This document shows positions 1 to 9,318 of a stretch of DNA of 51,471 nt, one piece after another (position 1 is the first letter of the stretch; the number at the start of each line of letters is the position of its first letter). The notes beneath the pieces are model-generated. The model searched no databases. It worked only from the letters and a program-made list of their open reading frames with translations, and was not told the DNA's origin. Both the position numbers and the translations under genes were made by a program. The DNA is from Nocardioides nematodiphilus (GTDB taxonomy: Bacteria > Actinomycetota > Actinomycetes > Propionibacteriales > Nocardioidaceae), in assembly GCF_020216525.1 (NCBI RefSeq), contig NZ_JAIWOY010000003.1, positions 67,206 through 118,676 on the forward strand, given 5' to 3'.

Positions 1-186
1 CGCGTCCGTGCTCCGCGCGGCCCCCCCCTGGCGAGGGCGCCGCCCCGTCGCCGTTTCCCCAGTCGGTACACCTAAGAATTCCGCCCAATCAGGTGTAGCC
101 CACGCTCGCGTGGGAAGGGTCGGAATACGAAATACGCCCCGAGGGTTGTCGGCATCCGCAACACTGTCGCAGTCCCTCCTAGGAAA
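1..186. other. non-coding stretch ahead of the DksA-like gene
   Basis: No convincing gene is seen here; the only open frame (8-190, plus) has no recognisable features. Two small inverted repeats are visible: TACACCT (67-73) with AGGTGTA (91-97), and CCCACG (99-104) with CGTGGG (109-114) around a CTCG loop. They may be the terminator of the gene to the left or a leader structure for the gene to the right. In related genomes ileS or a divIVA-like gene often lies upstream, but that is not visible here. Confidence 0.5.
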
Positions 187-624
187 GTGAGCGTCGTGGC
201 GAAGAAGGCAACATCCGTCAAGCCGTCTGCGGACACCCTGGTGGTCAAGGAGGGCGAGGAGCCCTGGACCCCCGCCGAGCTCGACGAGCTCATCGAGGAG
301 CTCACCTCCACCCAGGCGCACAGCCTGGAGGTCCTCGAGGCCGCCGAGGCCGAGCTCAACGGCCTCATGAAGGACTCGGGGGACGGGGCCGGTCAGGACC
401 AGGCCGACGTCGGCGCGACCAGCTTCGAGCGTGACCACGAGCTGACGGTGGTCAACAGCGAGCGCGACAAGCTCCTCCAGATCGAGCGCGCCCTCACGCG
501 CATCGAGAACGGCACCTACGGCGTCTGCGAGTCCTGCGGCCAGCCGGTCGGCAAGATGCGGCTGATGGCGTTCCCGCGTGCGACGCTGTGCATGACATGC
601 AAGACGCGAGAAGAGCGACGCTGA
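187..624 (+). CDS. TraR/DksA-type C4 zinc finger protein
   Basis: A 145-residue acidic protein with a C-terminal DksA/TraR zinc finger: Cys114-x2-Cys117 and Cys135-x2-Cys138 are all present. The middle part (about residues 30-105) looks helical and should form the coiled coil that in DksA reaches into the RNA polymerase secondary channel. A role in modulating transcription is known for the family and inferred here. Start choice is open: GTG 187 is only 2 nt after an AGGA at 181-184, while GTG 196 (giving MAKKATSVK) is 11 nt away, so 196 may be real. The gene overlaps lspA by 37 nt if lspA starts at 588. This pairing just upstream of lspA is common in Actinobacteria. Confidence 0.85.
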   Translation: MSVVAKKATSVKPSADTLVVKEGEEPWTPAELDELIEELTSTQAHSLEVLEAAEAELNGLMKDSGDGAGQDQADVGATSFERDHELTVVNSERDKLLQIERALTRIENGTYGVCESCGQPVGKMRLMAFPRATLCMTCKTREERR

Positions 625-1163
625 GCGACGCGGCACCCCAGGTCCACCGGTCAGGCCCGAGCACGACGTTGCGGCTGCTGTTCGCAGTCGTCGCGCTCGC
701 GGCCTATGCCGTCGATCAGGTCACCAAGGCGCTGGCGGCGGCCCACCTGACGCCCGGCGAGCCGCGGGACCTGCTGGGGTCGCTGCTGCGGCTCAACCTG
801 ACCCGCAACCCTGGGGCGGCGTTCAGCACCGGGACCGGCCACACCGTCCTGTTCACCCTGCTCGCGATCGTCGCGCTGGTCGTGACGACCTGGTTCGCCC
901 TGCGGTCGGGCACCCGGCTGTGGTCGGTCGCGCTCGGGATCCTGGCGGCCGGCATCGCGGGCAACCTGACGGACCGGATCCTGCGGGCGCCGCAGGGCTT
1001 CAGCGGCCATGTCGTGGACTTCCTGGAGCTGCCGCACTGGCCGATCTTCAACGTCGCCGACATCTGCATCAACGTCGCGGCTCTCCTGATCCTCGTCCTG
1101 GCCTGGCGCGGCGTGCGCCTCGACGGCCGACCGGCCGCCACGAAGGCCGCTGACGATGAGTGA
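588..1163 (+). CDS. lspA: lipoprotein signal peptidase (signal peptidase II)
   Basis: Membrane aspartic protease that cleaves the signal peptide of prolipoproteins after Lgt has added diacylglycerol. The hallmark blocks are present: [11 protein letters not shown] (residues 70-80), GNLTDRI with catalytic Asp129, and FNVAD with catalytic Asp158. Four membrane segments are visible near residues 28-46, 86-102, 111-126 and 159-173. The 191-residue frame from ATG 588 overlaps the upstream gene; a TTG at 669, just before the first membrane segment, would give a shorter and more typical protein. The stop overlaps rluD by 8 nt, so the two are translationally coupled. Likely substrates encoded in this window include the Sco protein and two amino-acid-binding lipoproteins. 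Confidence 0.95.
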   Translation: MHDMQDARRATLSDAAPQVHRSGPSTTLRLLFAVVALAAYAVDQVTKALAAAHLTPGEPRDLLGSLLRLNLTRNPGAAFSTGTGHTVLFTLLAIVALVVTTWFALRSGTRLWSVALGILAAGIAGNLTDRILRAPQGFSGHVVDFLELPHWPIFNVADICINVAALLILVLAWRGVRLDGRPAATKAADDE

Positions 1164-2085
1164 CCAGCGCACCCTGTTCGTGCCCGACGGGCTCGAGGGG
1201 GAGCGGCTGGACGCGGCGATGGCGCGGCTCTTCGGGGTCTCGCGCACCCGCGCCGCCGAGCTCATCTCGGAGGGGTACGTCACCCTCGACGGACGTCCGG
1301 CGATGAAGTCCGACCGGGTCGCTGCCGGCTCGATGCTGGACGCGACCATCCCCGTCGAGCGCGATCCGCTGGAGATCAAGGCCGAGCTGGTCGAAGGGAT
1401 CGGGATCGTCTACGACGACGACGCGATCGTGGTGATCGACAAGCCGGTCGGCGTCGCGGTGCACCCCTCGCCGGGTTGGACCGGAGCGACCGTCGTGGGC
1501 CACCTGCGTGCCGCCGGGTTCCGGATCTCGACCTCGGGCGCCACCGAGCGCGAGGGCATCGTCCAGCGCCTCGACGTCGGCACCACCGGCCTGATGGTCA
1601 TCGCGAAGCAGGAGCACGCGTACTCGGTGCTCAAGCAGGCCTTCCGCGACCGGACGCCGCACAAGGTCTACCACGCGCTGGTCCAGGGCCACCCGGATCC
1701 GCTGGAGGGCACGATCGACGCCCCGATCGCGCGCAACCCCAAGTACGACCACAAGTTCTGCGTGCGCGCCGACGGCCGGCCGTCCATCACGCACTACCAG
1801 ACGCTCGAGGCGCATCGGTTCGCCTCGCTGCTGGAGATCCACCTCGAGACGGGCCGTACGCACCAGATCCGCGTGCACATGAGCGCCACCAAGCACCCGT
1901 GCGTCGGCGACCTCACCTACGGCGCCGACCCGACCCTCGCCAAGCGCACCGGTCTGCTGCGGCAGTGGCTGCACGCGCACCGGCTCGGCTTCGAGCACCC
2001 GGAGACGGGGGAGTACGTCGAGTTCGAGTCGCCCTACCCCGCCGACCTCGCGCACGCGCTCGAGGTCATCCGCGACGAGCACTGA
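1156..2085 (+). CDS. rluD: RluA-family 23S rRNA pseudouridine synthase (RluD-like)
   Basis: Converts specific uridines in large-subunit rRNA to pseudouridine. An S4 RNA-binding domain covers about residues 14-70 and the catalytic RluA domain follows. The catalytic loop reads QRLDVGTTG with Asp140 as nucleophile; the usual HRLD is changed to QRLD, a conservative variant. The downstream [13 protein letters not shown] block is also typical. Its 309 residues match the RluD subgroup. The ATG lies inside the end of lspA (ATGAGTGA overlap). Target positions (1911/1915/1917 in E. coli) are assumed from the family and not visible here. Confidence 0.92.
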   Translation: MSDQRTLFVPDGLEGERLDAAMARLFGVSRTRAAELISEGYVTLDGRPAMKSDRVAAGSMLDATIPVERDPLEIKAELVEGIGIVYDDDAIVVIDKPVGVAVHPSPGWTGATVVGHLRAAGFRISTSGATEREGIVQRLDVGTTGLMVIAKQEHAYSVLKQAFRDRTPHKVYHALVQGHPDPLEGTIDAPIARNPKYDHKFCVRADGRPSITHYQTLEAHRFASLLEIHLETGRTHQIRVHMSATKHPCVGDLTYGADPTLAKRTGLLRQWLHAHRLGFEHPETGEYVEFESPYPADLAHALEVIRDEH

Positions 2086-2117
2086 CGCCGGGCCATGGGT
2101 CCGTCGCGGGGCGAGTG

Positions 2118-2600
2118 ATGGGTCAGTCGCCCGTGAGTGACGGATCCGTCCTGCGGCCGGCCGAGGCCGGGGAGGCTGCGAGCCTCGCCGCCATCCAGGT
2201 CGCGGCCCGCGCGGCCGCGCCGATGCCGGCCAACGTCCACCCCGCGGCCGAGATCTCGGCGTTCCTGGCCTCGCGGCTGGGCCAGGACGAGGTGTGGGTG
2301 GCCGAGGTCGATGGCGAGGCCGTCGCCTATGCCCGCTTCACCGCCACCTGGCTCGACGACCTGTACGTCCTGCCCGCGCACCAGGGGAGCGGTCTCGGCG
2401 GTGCGCTGCTCGACCTGGTGCTCTCCCTGCGCCAGGACGGTGTCGGGCTCTACGTCTTCGAGACCAACGTGCCCGCGCGGCGCTTCTACGAGGCCCGTGG
2501 CTTCGTGGTCACGGCGCGCTCCGACGGCTCGGAGAACGAGGAGCGGCGACCCGACCTGCGGATGGAGTGGGGCGTCCGTTCTGTCGGTGGCCTCGGGTAG
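2118..2600 (+). CDS. GNAT-family N-acetyltransferase
   Basis: A 160-residue acetyl-CoA-dependent acetyltransferase. The acetyl-CoA loop is seen as LYVLPAHQGSGLGGALLD (Q-x2-G-x-G core), followed by the motif-B region ETNVPARRFYEARGF. The substrate cannot be told from sequence. ATG 2118 is chosen because a purine-rich GGGGCGAG lies just upstream; an in-frame GTG at 2133 is an alternative. It sits 32 nt after rluD and 61 nt before dnaE, so it may share their transcript. The TAG stop is part of TAGGCT (2598-2603), which could serve as a -10 box for dnaE. Confidence 0.85.
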   Translation: MGQSPVSDGSVLRPAEAGEAASLAAIQVAARAAAPMPANVHPAAEISAFLASRLGQDEVWVAEVDGEAVAYARFTATWLDDLYVLPAHQGSGLGGALLDLVLSLRQDGVGLYVFETNVPARRFYEARGFVVTARSDGSENEERRPDLRMEWGVRSVGGLG

Positions 2601-2661
2601 GCTGAGGCCCTTCCCTGCAGGCCTCGGTCTGCCGTGCCCGGATCAACCCTGAGGGGAGCGT

Positions 2662-5600
2662 ATGAGCGACTCGTTCGTCCATCTCCACGTCCACACCGAG
2701 TACTCGATGCTGGACGGTGCCTCGCTCCTCGACGGACTGTTCGAGCGCACCAGCACCCTCGAGATGCCGGCGATCGCGATGACCGACCACGGCAACCTGC
2801 ACGGTGCGTACGACTTCTACTCCAAGGCGAAGAAGTACGGCGTCAAGCCGATCATCGGCATCGAGGCCTACCTCACGCCCGGCACGCACCGCACCGAGCG
2901 CAAGCGGATCCGCTGGGGCAAGGGCGACCAGTCCGAGGAGGGCGGCGACGACGTCTCGGGTGGCGGCTCGTACACCCACATGACGATGTGGGCCGAGAGC
3001 ACCGAGGGGATGCACAACCTCTTCCGGCTCTCCTCGAAGGCCTCCATGGAGGGCTACTACTTCAAGCCCCGCATGGACAAGGAGCTTCTCCAGACCTACA
3101 GCAAGGGCCTGATCGTCTCCACCGGCTGCCCCTCGGGCGCCATCCAGACCCGGCTGCGCCTGGGGCAGTGGGACGAGGCCGTCCGCGAGGCCGGCGAGCT
3201 GCAGGACATCTTCGGGCGCGACAACGTCTTCCTCGAGCTGATGGACCACGGCATCTCGATCGAGAAGCGGGTCCGCGACGACCTGCTCAAGCTCGGTCGC
3301 GAGATGGGCATCAGGCCGATCGCGACCAACGACTCGCACTACAACAACCCCGAGGACGCCAGCGCCCAGGAGGCGCTGCTGTGCGTCAACTCCGGCAGCC
3401 GGCTCTCCGAGCCGACCTATGCCCAGGGCGGCAAGCGGTTCGCCTTCGAGGGCACCGGCTACTACATCAAGTCCGCTGCGGAGATGCGTGAGCTGTGGGG
3501 CTCCCAGGACCTCATGGAGGCCTGCGACAACACCCTGCTCATCGCCGAGCGCTGCAACGTCGAGTTCACCGAGTCGACCGGTGGCTACATGGCGCGCGCC
3601 GACATCCCGGCCGGCGAGACCGAGGAGTCGTGGCTGCGCAAGGAGGTCTTCCGGGGCCTCGAGTTCCGCTACCCGGGCGACAAGCTCACCCAGGAGGTCA
3701 AGGACCGGGCGGAGTTCGAGCTCGAGATCATCACGCAGAAGGGCTACTGCGGCTACTTCCTCGTGGTCGCCGACTTCATCCAGTGGTCGAAGAACAACGG
3801 CATCCGGGTCGGCCCGGGCCGTGGCTCGGGCGCCGGCTCGCTGGCCGCGTACGCGCTGAAGATCACCGACCTGTGTCCGCTGGAGCACGGCCTGTTCTTC
3901 GAGCGGTTCCTCAACCCTGAGCGACCCTCGATGCCCGACTTCGACATCGACTTCGACGACCACCGCCGCGGCGAGGTCATCCAGTACGTCACCGAGAAGT
4001 ACGGCGCCGAGCGCGTCGCCCAGATCGCCACCTTCGGCCGGATCAAGGCCAAGCAGGCGATCAAGGACGCCGCCCGCATCCTCGACCACGGCTTCGCCAT
4101 CGGAGACCGGATCACCAAGGCCCTGCCCGCCGACGTGATGGGCAAGGGCGTCCCGCTCAAGGAGCTCTTCAACCCCGAGCACAAGCGCTACGGCGAGGGC
4201 GGCGAGTTCCGCGCGCTGCACGACTCCGACCCCGAGGTCCGCCGGATCTACGAGGTCGCGATCGGCCTCGAGGGCCAGATCCGCCAGACCGGCGTCCACG
4301 CCGCTGGCGTCATCATGTCGAGCGAGCCGCTGCTCGACGTCGTCCCGCTGATGGACCCGAAGCAGGACGGCGCCATCATCACCCAGTTCGAGTACCCCAT
4401 GTGTGAGGCGCTCGGCCTGGTCAAGATGGACTTCCTGGGCCTGTCCAACCTGCACACGCTCGAGGACGCGGTCGCCAACATCAAGGCGAACCGTGGCGAG
4501 GACCTGATCCTCGAGGAGCTGCCGTTCGACGACAAGGCCACCTACGAGCTGATGGGGCGCGGCGACACGCTCGGCGTCTTCCAGCTCGATGGTGGCGGCA
4601 TGCGCCAGCTGCTGCGCCTGATGCAGCCCGACCAGTTCGCCGACATCACCGCCGTCTCCGCGCTCTACCGCCCGGGCCCGATGGGTGCCGACTCCCACAC
4701 CAACTACGCCCTGCGCAAGAACGGGCGCCAGGAGATCGACTACATCCACCCGGCGCTCTCGGACGCGCTGCAGGAGGTGTTGGGGGAGACCTACGGCCTG
4801 ATCGTCTATCAGGAGCAGGTGATGGCGATCGCCCAGGTGCTCGCCGGGTTCTCCCTGGGCGCCGCAGACAACATGCGTCGCGCCATGGGCAAGAAGAAGA
4901 AGGAGGAGCTCGACAAGCAGTACGCCGGCTTCGAGGCCGGCATGCTCGAGCGCGGCTACCCCAAGGACTCGGTCAAGGTCCTGTGGGACATCCTCGTCCC
5001 CTTCGCCGACTACGCCTTCAACAAGTCGCACTCCGCGGCGTACGGCGTCGTCACGTACTGGACCGCCTACCTCAAGGCCAATTACCCGACCGAGTACATG
5101 GCGGCGCTCCTGACTTCGGTCAAGGACAACAAGGACAAGATGGCGATCTACCTCGGCGAGTGCCGGCGGATGAAGATCGCGGTCCTGCCGCCCGACGTCA
5201 ACGAGTCGGCGCACAACTTCACCGCCGTCGGCAACGACATCCGCTTCGGCCTCACCGCCGTGCGCAACGTCGGCTGGAACGTCGTGGACGGCATCGTCGC
5301 GGCGCGCGAGGAGAAGGGCCGCTACGAGGACTTCAACGACTTCCTCTCCAAGGTCCCGCAGCCGGTCTGCAACAAGCGCACCATCGAGTCGCTGATCAAG
5401 GCCGGTGCCTTCGACGACATGAAGCACAAGCGGCGCGCGCTGGTCACGGTGCACGAGTCCGCGGTGGACCAGTTCGTCGACATCAAGCGCAACGAGGCGA
5501 TCGGCCAGGACTCGCTCTTCGGGGGACTCGACGAGGACATGGGCGGCTCGTTCGGCTCCTCGGTGACGATCCCCGACATCGACGAGTGGGACAAGATGAC

Positions 5601-6225
5601 CCTGCTCGGCCACGAGCGGGAGATGCTCGGCCTCTACGTCTCCGACCACCCGCTGCTCGGCCTCGAGCACGTCCTGGTCAACAACTCCGACTGCTCCATC
5701 GGCCAGCTCCTCGCCGATGAGGACCGGCCGCACAACAGCAGCATCCAGGTCACCGGTCTGGTCACCGCCGTGCAGCGCCGGATCACCAAGAAGGGCGACC
5801 CCTGGGCGACGGTGACGATCGAGGACCTCGACGGTGCCATCGAGGCGCTCTTCTTCCCGAGCAGCTACGTCCTGGTCGCCCCGCACCTGGGCGAGGACGC
5901 GATCATCACGGTCAAGGGCCAGCTCTCCCGCGACAAGGAGCAGCCGGAGATCCGCGGGCAGGAGGTCAGCGTCCCCGACGTCACCGACGGGCCCAGCGGC
6001 CCGGTCGTCGTGAGCCTGCCCTCGACCCGATGCACGCCGCAGGTCGTGGCCTCGCTGCGCGACGTCCTGTCGTCCCACCCGGGCAGCACGGAGGTGCGGC
6101 TACGGTTGCTGACGCGGGAGTCGACGCGCGTGCTCCGGCTCGACGACCGGCTGCGCGTCACGCCGAGCTCCGCGCTGTTCGCCGACCTGAAGCACCTGTT
6201 GGGACCGGGATGTCTGACCAGCTGA
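2662..6225 (+). CDS. dnaE: DNA polymerase III alpha subunit
   Basis: Replicative DNA polymerase of 1187 residues, the usual length for actinobacterial DnaE1. An N-terminal PHP domain (about 1-280) keeps metal ligands His7, His9, Asp18, Asp42, His43 and an Asp224-Ser-His226 pair, which suggests an active proofreading nuclease as shown for Mycobacterium tuberculosis DnaE1. The palm carries PDFDIDFDD (Asp426 and Asp428) and MDFLGL with the third catalytic Asp590. A helix-hairpin-helix region and a C-terminal OB fold (about 1030-1110, IQVTGLVTAV) follow. The start ATG has a strong GGGGAG 5-9 nt upstream. The end overlaps the next gene by 16 nt. Confidence 0.98.
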   Translation: MSDSFVHLHVHTEYSMLDGASLLDGLFERTSTLEMPAIAMTDHGNLHGAYDFYSKAKKYGVKPIIGIEAYLTPGTHRTERKRIRWGKGDQSEEGGDDVSGGGSYTHMTMWAESTEGMHNLFRLSSKASMEGYYFKPRMDKELLQTYSKGLIVSTGCPSGAIQTRLRLGQWDEAVREAGELQDIFGRDNVFLELMDHGISIEKRVRDDLLKLGREMGIRPIATNDSHYNNPEDASAQEALLCVNSGSRLSEPTYAQGGKRFAFEGTGYYIKSAAEMRELWGSQDLMEACDNTLLIAERCNVEFTESTGGYMARADIPAGETEESWLRKEVFRGLEFRYPGDKLTQEVKDRAEFELEIITQKGYCGYFLVVADFIQWSKNNGIRVGPGRGSGAGSLAAYALKITDLCPLEHGLFFERFLNPERPSMPDFDIDFDDHRRGEVIQYVTEKYGAERVAQIATFGRIKAKQAIKDAARILDHGFAIGDRITKALPADVMGKGVPLKELFNPEHKRYGEGGEFRALHDSDPEVRRIYEVAIGLEGQIRQTGVHAAGVIMSSEPLLDVVPLMDPKQDGAIITQFEYPMCEALGLVKMDFLGLSNLHTLEDAVANIKANRGEDLILEELPFDDKATYELMGRGDTLGVFQLDGGGMRQLLRLMQPDQFADITAVSALYRPGPMGADSHTNYALRKNGRQEIDYIHPALSDALQEVLGETYGLIVYQEQVMAIAQVLAGFSLGAADNMRRAMGKKKKEELDKQYAGFEAGMLERGYPKDSVKVLWDILVPFADYAFNKSHSAAYGVVTYWTAYLKANYPTEYMAALLTSVKDNKDKMAIYLGECRRMKIAVLPPDVNESAHNFTAVGNDIRFGLTAVRNVGWNVVDGIVAAREEKGRYEDFNDFLSKVPQPVCNKRTIESLIKAGAFDDMKHKRRALVTVHESAVDQFVDIKRNEAIGQDSLFGGLDEDMGGSFGSSVTIPDIDEWDKMTLLGHEREMLGLYVSDHPLLGLEHVLVNNSDCSIGQLLADEDRPHNSSIQVTGLVTAVQRRITKKGDPWATVTIEDLDGAIEALFFPSSYVLVAPHLGEDAIITVKGQLSRDKEQPEIRGQEVSVPDVTDGPSGPVVVSLPSTRCTPQVVASLRDVLSSHPGSTEVRLRLLTRESTRVLRLDDRLRVTPSSALFADLKHLLGPGCLTS

Positions 6226-6779
6226 TCGCCGCTGCGGAGGCCCGCGTGGAGCGCGGCGCGCTGCGCCAGGCCGCGGTGATCGTCGCGATCTTCGCGATCG
6301 CCGGCGTGCTCTGCGGTCTGCTGTGGGAGGCGCTGTGGACCCCCGCGCAGGGCGGCGTCATCAAGCACGTCTGGTACCCCGTGTCCTGGTACGCCTGGCA
6401 GGACACGTTCTTCGCCGCCTCCGCCTGGTACATCGTGGTCGGGGCGGTCGCCGGCCTGCTCCTCGGCGCACTCGCCGCGTGGCGGTTCGACCGCGCGGAG
6501 ATGGTCAGCCTGGCAGCGGTGGTCGTCGGAGGACTCGTCGCCGCCCTCCTGATGCGGCTGGTCGGAATGCACCGTGGCCCCGGCGACCCCCAGGCGGCCG
6601 CGAAGACGGCGGCTGACGGCGTCACCCTGCCGAGTGAGTTCACCGCGCCGAGCTGGTGGCTGCTCCTCGTCTTCCCGGGGAGCGCGCTGGCCTCGCTCGG
6701 GCTCTACTTCATGACCGTCGCCAAGCGTGGCGCGAGCGGTCCGGAGAACACGACGGCTCAGCCGCCGCCGGCTGAGTAG
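6210..6779 (+). CDS. four-helix membrane protein of unknown function
   Basis: A 189-residue protein that I do not recognise. Four hydrophobic segments are visible near residues 21-43, 70-95, 102-123 and 152-175, with a Trp/Tyr-rich loop between the first two and a short hydrophilic tail ending in PPPAE. The start ATG 6210 lies within the last codons of dnaE (16 nt overlap) with a GGGA before it, so it is probably translated from the dnaE transcript. Its TAG stop forms part of the likely -10 box of the next gene. No catalytic motif is visible. Confidence 0.75.
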   Translation: MSDQLIAAAEARVERGALRQAAVIVAIFAIAGVLCGLLWEALWTPAQGGVIKHVWYPVSWYAWQDTFFAASAWYIVVGAVAGLLLGALAAWRFDRAEMVSLAAVVVGGLVAALLMRLVGMHRGPGDPQAAAKTAADGVTLPSEFTAPSWWLLLVFPGSALASLGLYFMTVAKRGASGPENTTAQPPPAE

Positions 6780-6782
6780 TCT
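6777..6782 (+). promoter_or_regulatory. leaderless-type -10 box (TAGTCT)
   Basis: TAGTCT lies exactly 6 nt before the ATG at 6789, where no Shine-Dalgarno is present. This spacing places transcription start at or next to the start codon. No clear -35 box is seen. Confidence 0.45.
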
Positions 6783-6788
6783 GAAGAC

Positions 6789-8546
6789 ATGCCCGACTAC
6801 GGTACGCCGCCACCGCCCTCCGACACCGTCACCCTCGGTGGCGGGGCGTGGCAGGACCCGCGTGAGCCACGCCGTGGTCGGACCTGGTGGTACGTCGGAG
6901 GCGGAGCCGCGGTCGCGATCGCGCTGGTGGTGGGCGGCACCGTCTTCGCGGCATCGCAGCTCAACGACGATCGCGCGCCCGGCGCGGCCGCGGGACTGCC
7001 GTCCGACACGCTCGCCTACGCCGGGATCGACCTCGACCCGAGCATGGGGCAGAAGATCGCGGCCATCCAGGCGCTGCGCAAGTTCCCCGCGTTCACCGGG
7101 GACCTCAAGATCGACCCCTCCACCGACCTGCGCAAGCTCATGCTGGACGACCTGCTCCAGGGTCCGGCCTGCAAGGACCTGTCCTGGGACGACGACGTGA
7201 AGCCGTGGCTCGGCACCGACATCGCTGCAGCGATCGTGCCGACCGTGAGCGGTGGTCCGCAGCCGGTGACGGTCCTCAAGGTCACTGATGAGTCGGCGGC
7301 CACCAAGAGCCTCCCGGCGCTGCTCAGCTGCGCTCACGGGCCGCAGGGACTGTCGGTCGCCCACGGCTGGGCAGTCGTCGCCAAGAACACCGCGATCGCG
7401 CAGAGCGTCAGCAACCAGTCGGCGAGCAACGCCCTCGCCGACGACGGCGACTTCAAGACCTGGACCGAGCGCACCGGCGACCCGGGGGTCGCCACCTTCT
7501 ACGCCTCGCCCGCCGCCGGCAAGACGCTCGCCAGCTCCCTCGACTCGCTCGCGATGCTCGGCATGAGCCCCTTCGCCTTCAGCTCGGGCAGCGGCGCCTC
7601 CAGCAGCGCGAGCGGCGCCGCGGCTCCGGCCGCGCACGTCACCTCGGCGGCGAAGACCCTCGAGCCGCCGACGGACCCGTTCGCCGCGCTCGGGGCGGTC
7701 TGCCCCCACGCGATGAGCGGCAAGGGGATGGGCGACCAGACCCCGCTCAGCGGCGGGCAGATGGATCTCTACAAGGCGCAGATGCGCAAGCTCCAGGGCG
7801 CTGCCGCGACGCTGCGCTTCGCCCGCAGCGGCTTCGAGCTGGAGACCGCCTCAGGGGTGGAGGGCGCCACGCCCAGCAGCGGCACGTCGGGCCTGGCCAC
7901 CCTGCCGAAGGACACCGCGGTCGCGTTCGGCTTCGGCGGCGCCCGCGACTGGATCACCTCCGTCACCGACGCGTTCGCCCAGGGCTTCGTCCAGGAGTGC
8001 GGGGGCACCCCGGAGAAGCTGTGGCAGACGGTCTCCACGATCTCGGGCCTGAGCCTGCCGGGCGACCTGCACACCCTCTTCGACGGCGGCGTCACCCTCT
8101 CGCTCTCCGGGTCGACCGACCCCGAGAAGCTGACCAACGGCGGCCCGGGCGACCTGCCCGCCGGCATCAAGCTCACGGGCGATCCCGACGCGATCGCCTC
8201 CGTGCTCGGCAAGATCACGCTGCCCGGTGTCCAGGAGATCCTGGCGACCACGAAGGGCGACGGCGTCCTGGCCGTCGGGCCCAACGCGGACTACCGCGAT
8301 CAGCTGCTCAAGAACGGCGGGCTCGGTGACTCCGCCGACTTCAAGGACGTCGTCCCGCAGGCCGACAAGGCACCCACGGCGCTCTTCGTCTCCTTCGCCA
8401 ACCTGCAGCCGATCCTGACGAGCGCCGCGGCCGAGGTCCCGCGCGACGTCCAGGAGAACCTCGCGCACCTGGGCGCCTTCGGTCAGAGCACCTGGGTCGG
8501 CGACGACGGGATCGGCCACGGGCTGATCCGGCTCAGCACGAAGTAG
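6789..8546 (+). CDS. DUF3352-like membrane-anchored protein
   Basis: A 585-residue protein with a proline-rich cytoplasmic N-terminus (about 1-35), one membrane helix (about 37-58) and a large extracytoplasmic part beginning near [12 protein letters not shown], the opening typical of DUF3352 proteins. The outer part is rich in Ser, Ala and Gly and has a low-complexity stretch near residues 262-280. Cysteines are few. No function is established for the family that I can name. Transcription is probably from its own leaderless promoter. A perfect hairpin follows the stop codon. Confidence 0.8.
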   Translation: MPDYGTPPPPSDTVTLGGGAWQDPREPRRGRTWWYVGGGAAVAIALVVGGTVFAASQLNDDRAPGAAAGLPSDTLAYAGIDLDPSMGQKIAAIQALRKFPAFTGDLKIDPSTDLRKLMLDDLLQGPACKDLSWDDDVKPWLGTDIAAAIVPTVSGGPQPVTVLKVTDESAATKSLPALLSCAHGPQGLSVAHGWAVVAKNTAIAQSVSNQSASNALADDGDFKTWTERTGDPGVATFYASPAAGKTLASSLDSLAMLGMSPFAFSSGSGASSSASGAAAPAAHVTSAAKTLEPPTDPFAALGAVCPHAMSGKGMGDQTPLSGGQMDLYKAQMRKLQGAAATLRFARSGFELETASGVEGATPSSGTSGLATLPKDTAVAFGFGGARDWITSVTDAFAQGFVQECGGTPEKLWQTVSTISGLSLPGDLHTLFDGGVTLSLSGSTDPEKLTNGGPGDLPAGIKLTGDPDAIASVLGKITLPGVQEILATTKGDGVLAVGPNADYRDQLLKNGGLGDSADFKDVVPQADKAPTALFVSFANLQPILTSAAAEVPRDVQENLAHLGAFGQSTWVGDDGIGHGLIRLSTK

Positions 8547-8552
8547 GCGAGG

Positions 8553-8577
8553 GTTCCGGCCGCGAAGCGGCCGGAAC
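8553..8577. terminator. bidirectional hairpin terminator
   Basis: Perfect 11-bp stem (8553-8563 with 8567-8577) around a GAA loop. It lies between the convergent ends of the DUF3352 gene and the LON-domain gene (minus-strand stop at 8581). There is no U-run, as usual in high-GC Actinobacteria. Confidence 0.75.
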
Positions 8578-8580
8578 GGC

Positions 8581-9246
8581 TCAGTTCGGCGACCAGCGGT
8601 TGCGGGCCACGTCGGTGGCCGGCAGCGACGGGATCACGTTCATCGCGCGCAGCTCGCTGCGCAGCAGGTCGGTGACCAGGATCAGGCGCTCCTCGGCGTC
8701 CCCGGCCTCCAGCAGCCCCTGACGCTCGGCCATCGGCAGGGGAGCGCAGGCCGCCAGCGCCCACGACAGGTACTCGGGGTCGCGCGGCAGCGAGCCCTCG
8801 TACGGGTCTTCGCGGAACTCGGTGAGCGCCAGCCGGTAGGCGGAGAACGTCGCCCGAGCGCGCTCGACGACGTGATCGTCCGCAACGACCGCCGGCTCGG
8901 CCAGATCCTGGATCTCGCCCACGGGGAAGGGGCCCCGGCCGTCGAGGGCATCCATCTGGATGCGCTCGATGCCGACCGCCTCGATGTCGTAGCTGCCGTC
9001 GGGGTTGAGCTCGACCTCGGTGAGCTGCATCCGGACGCCGATGCGGAAGAGCGACTGTGCCCCGTGCGAGCCGACCTCGTACCCCTCCCGGATCGCGACG
9101 GTGCCGAAGGTCCGCTCCGCCGGGTCCTCGATGCCGAGCAGGTGCTCCACGAGTGCGCGGTAGCGCTCCTCGAAGACGTGCAGCGGTACGGTCACCCCGG
9201 GGAAGAGGACCGTGTTCAGCGGGAACATCGGCAGCGTCTCGGACAC
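8581..9246 (-). CDS. LON peptidase N-terminal-like substrate-binding domain protein
   Basis: A 221-residue stand-alone version of the N-terminal domain of Lon protease: the opening [23 protein letters not shown] is characteristic, and no AAA or Ser-Lys protease domain follows. It probably binds peptides or misfolded proteins, but the function of free-standing copies is not settled. The start is GTG 9246, with a TAGGTT box 6 nt upstream and no Shine-Dalgarno. It is divergent from hisD, with 72 nt between the two starts. Confidence 0.88.
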   Translation of the reverse strand: MSETLPMFPLNTVLFPGVTVPLHVFEERYRALVEHLLGIEDPAERTFGTVAIREGYEVGSHGAQSLFRIGVRMQLTEVELNPDGSYDIEAVGIERIQMDALDGRGPFPVGEIQDLAEPAVVADDHVVERARATFSAYRLALTEFREDPYEGSLPRDPEYLSWALAACAPLPMAERQGLLEAGDAEERLILVTDLLRSELRAMNVIPSLPATDVARNRWSPN

Positions 9247-9252
9247 GTGACC

Positions 9253-9258
9253 AACCTA
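9253..9258 (-). promoter_or_regulatory. leaderless-type -10 box (TAGGTT)
   Basis: On the minus strand TAGGTT is followed by 6 nt and then the GTG start of the LON-domain gene. No ribosome binding site is seen. Confidence 0.45.
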
Positions 9259-9305
9259 GTAGTCCGCGAGAAACAACCGTGCGGCGACCACGCGTGGCGT
9301 CCCCG

Positions 9306-9311
9306 TAGAAT
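9306..9311 (+). promoter_or_regulatory. leaderless-type -10 box of the his operon (TAGAAT)
   Basis: TAGAAT lies 7 nt before the hisD ATG at 9319, with no Shine-Dalgarno between them. It is the only promoter-like element seen ahead of the his genes. No leader peptide or attenuator is visible. Confidence 0.5.
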
Positions 9312-9318
9312 TGCGCCC

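Noticed and set aside
8..190. Possible 60-residue plus-strand gene at the window start
   Set aside because: No ribosome binding site, Arg/Pro-rich product without features, and it runs into the start of the DksA-like gene.
2509..6078. Very long minus-strand open frame (1189 codons) opposite dnaE
   Set aside because: It is an antisense shadow caused by high GC at third codon positions. Its product is a low-complexity run of Val, Leu, Asp, Gly and Arg, while dnaE on the plus strand has every expected motif.
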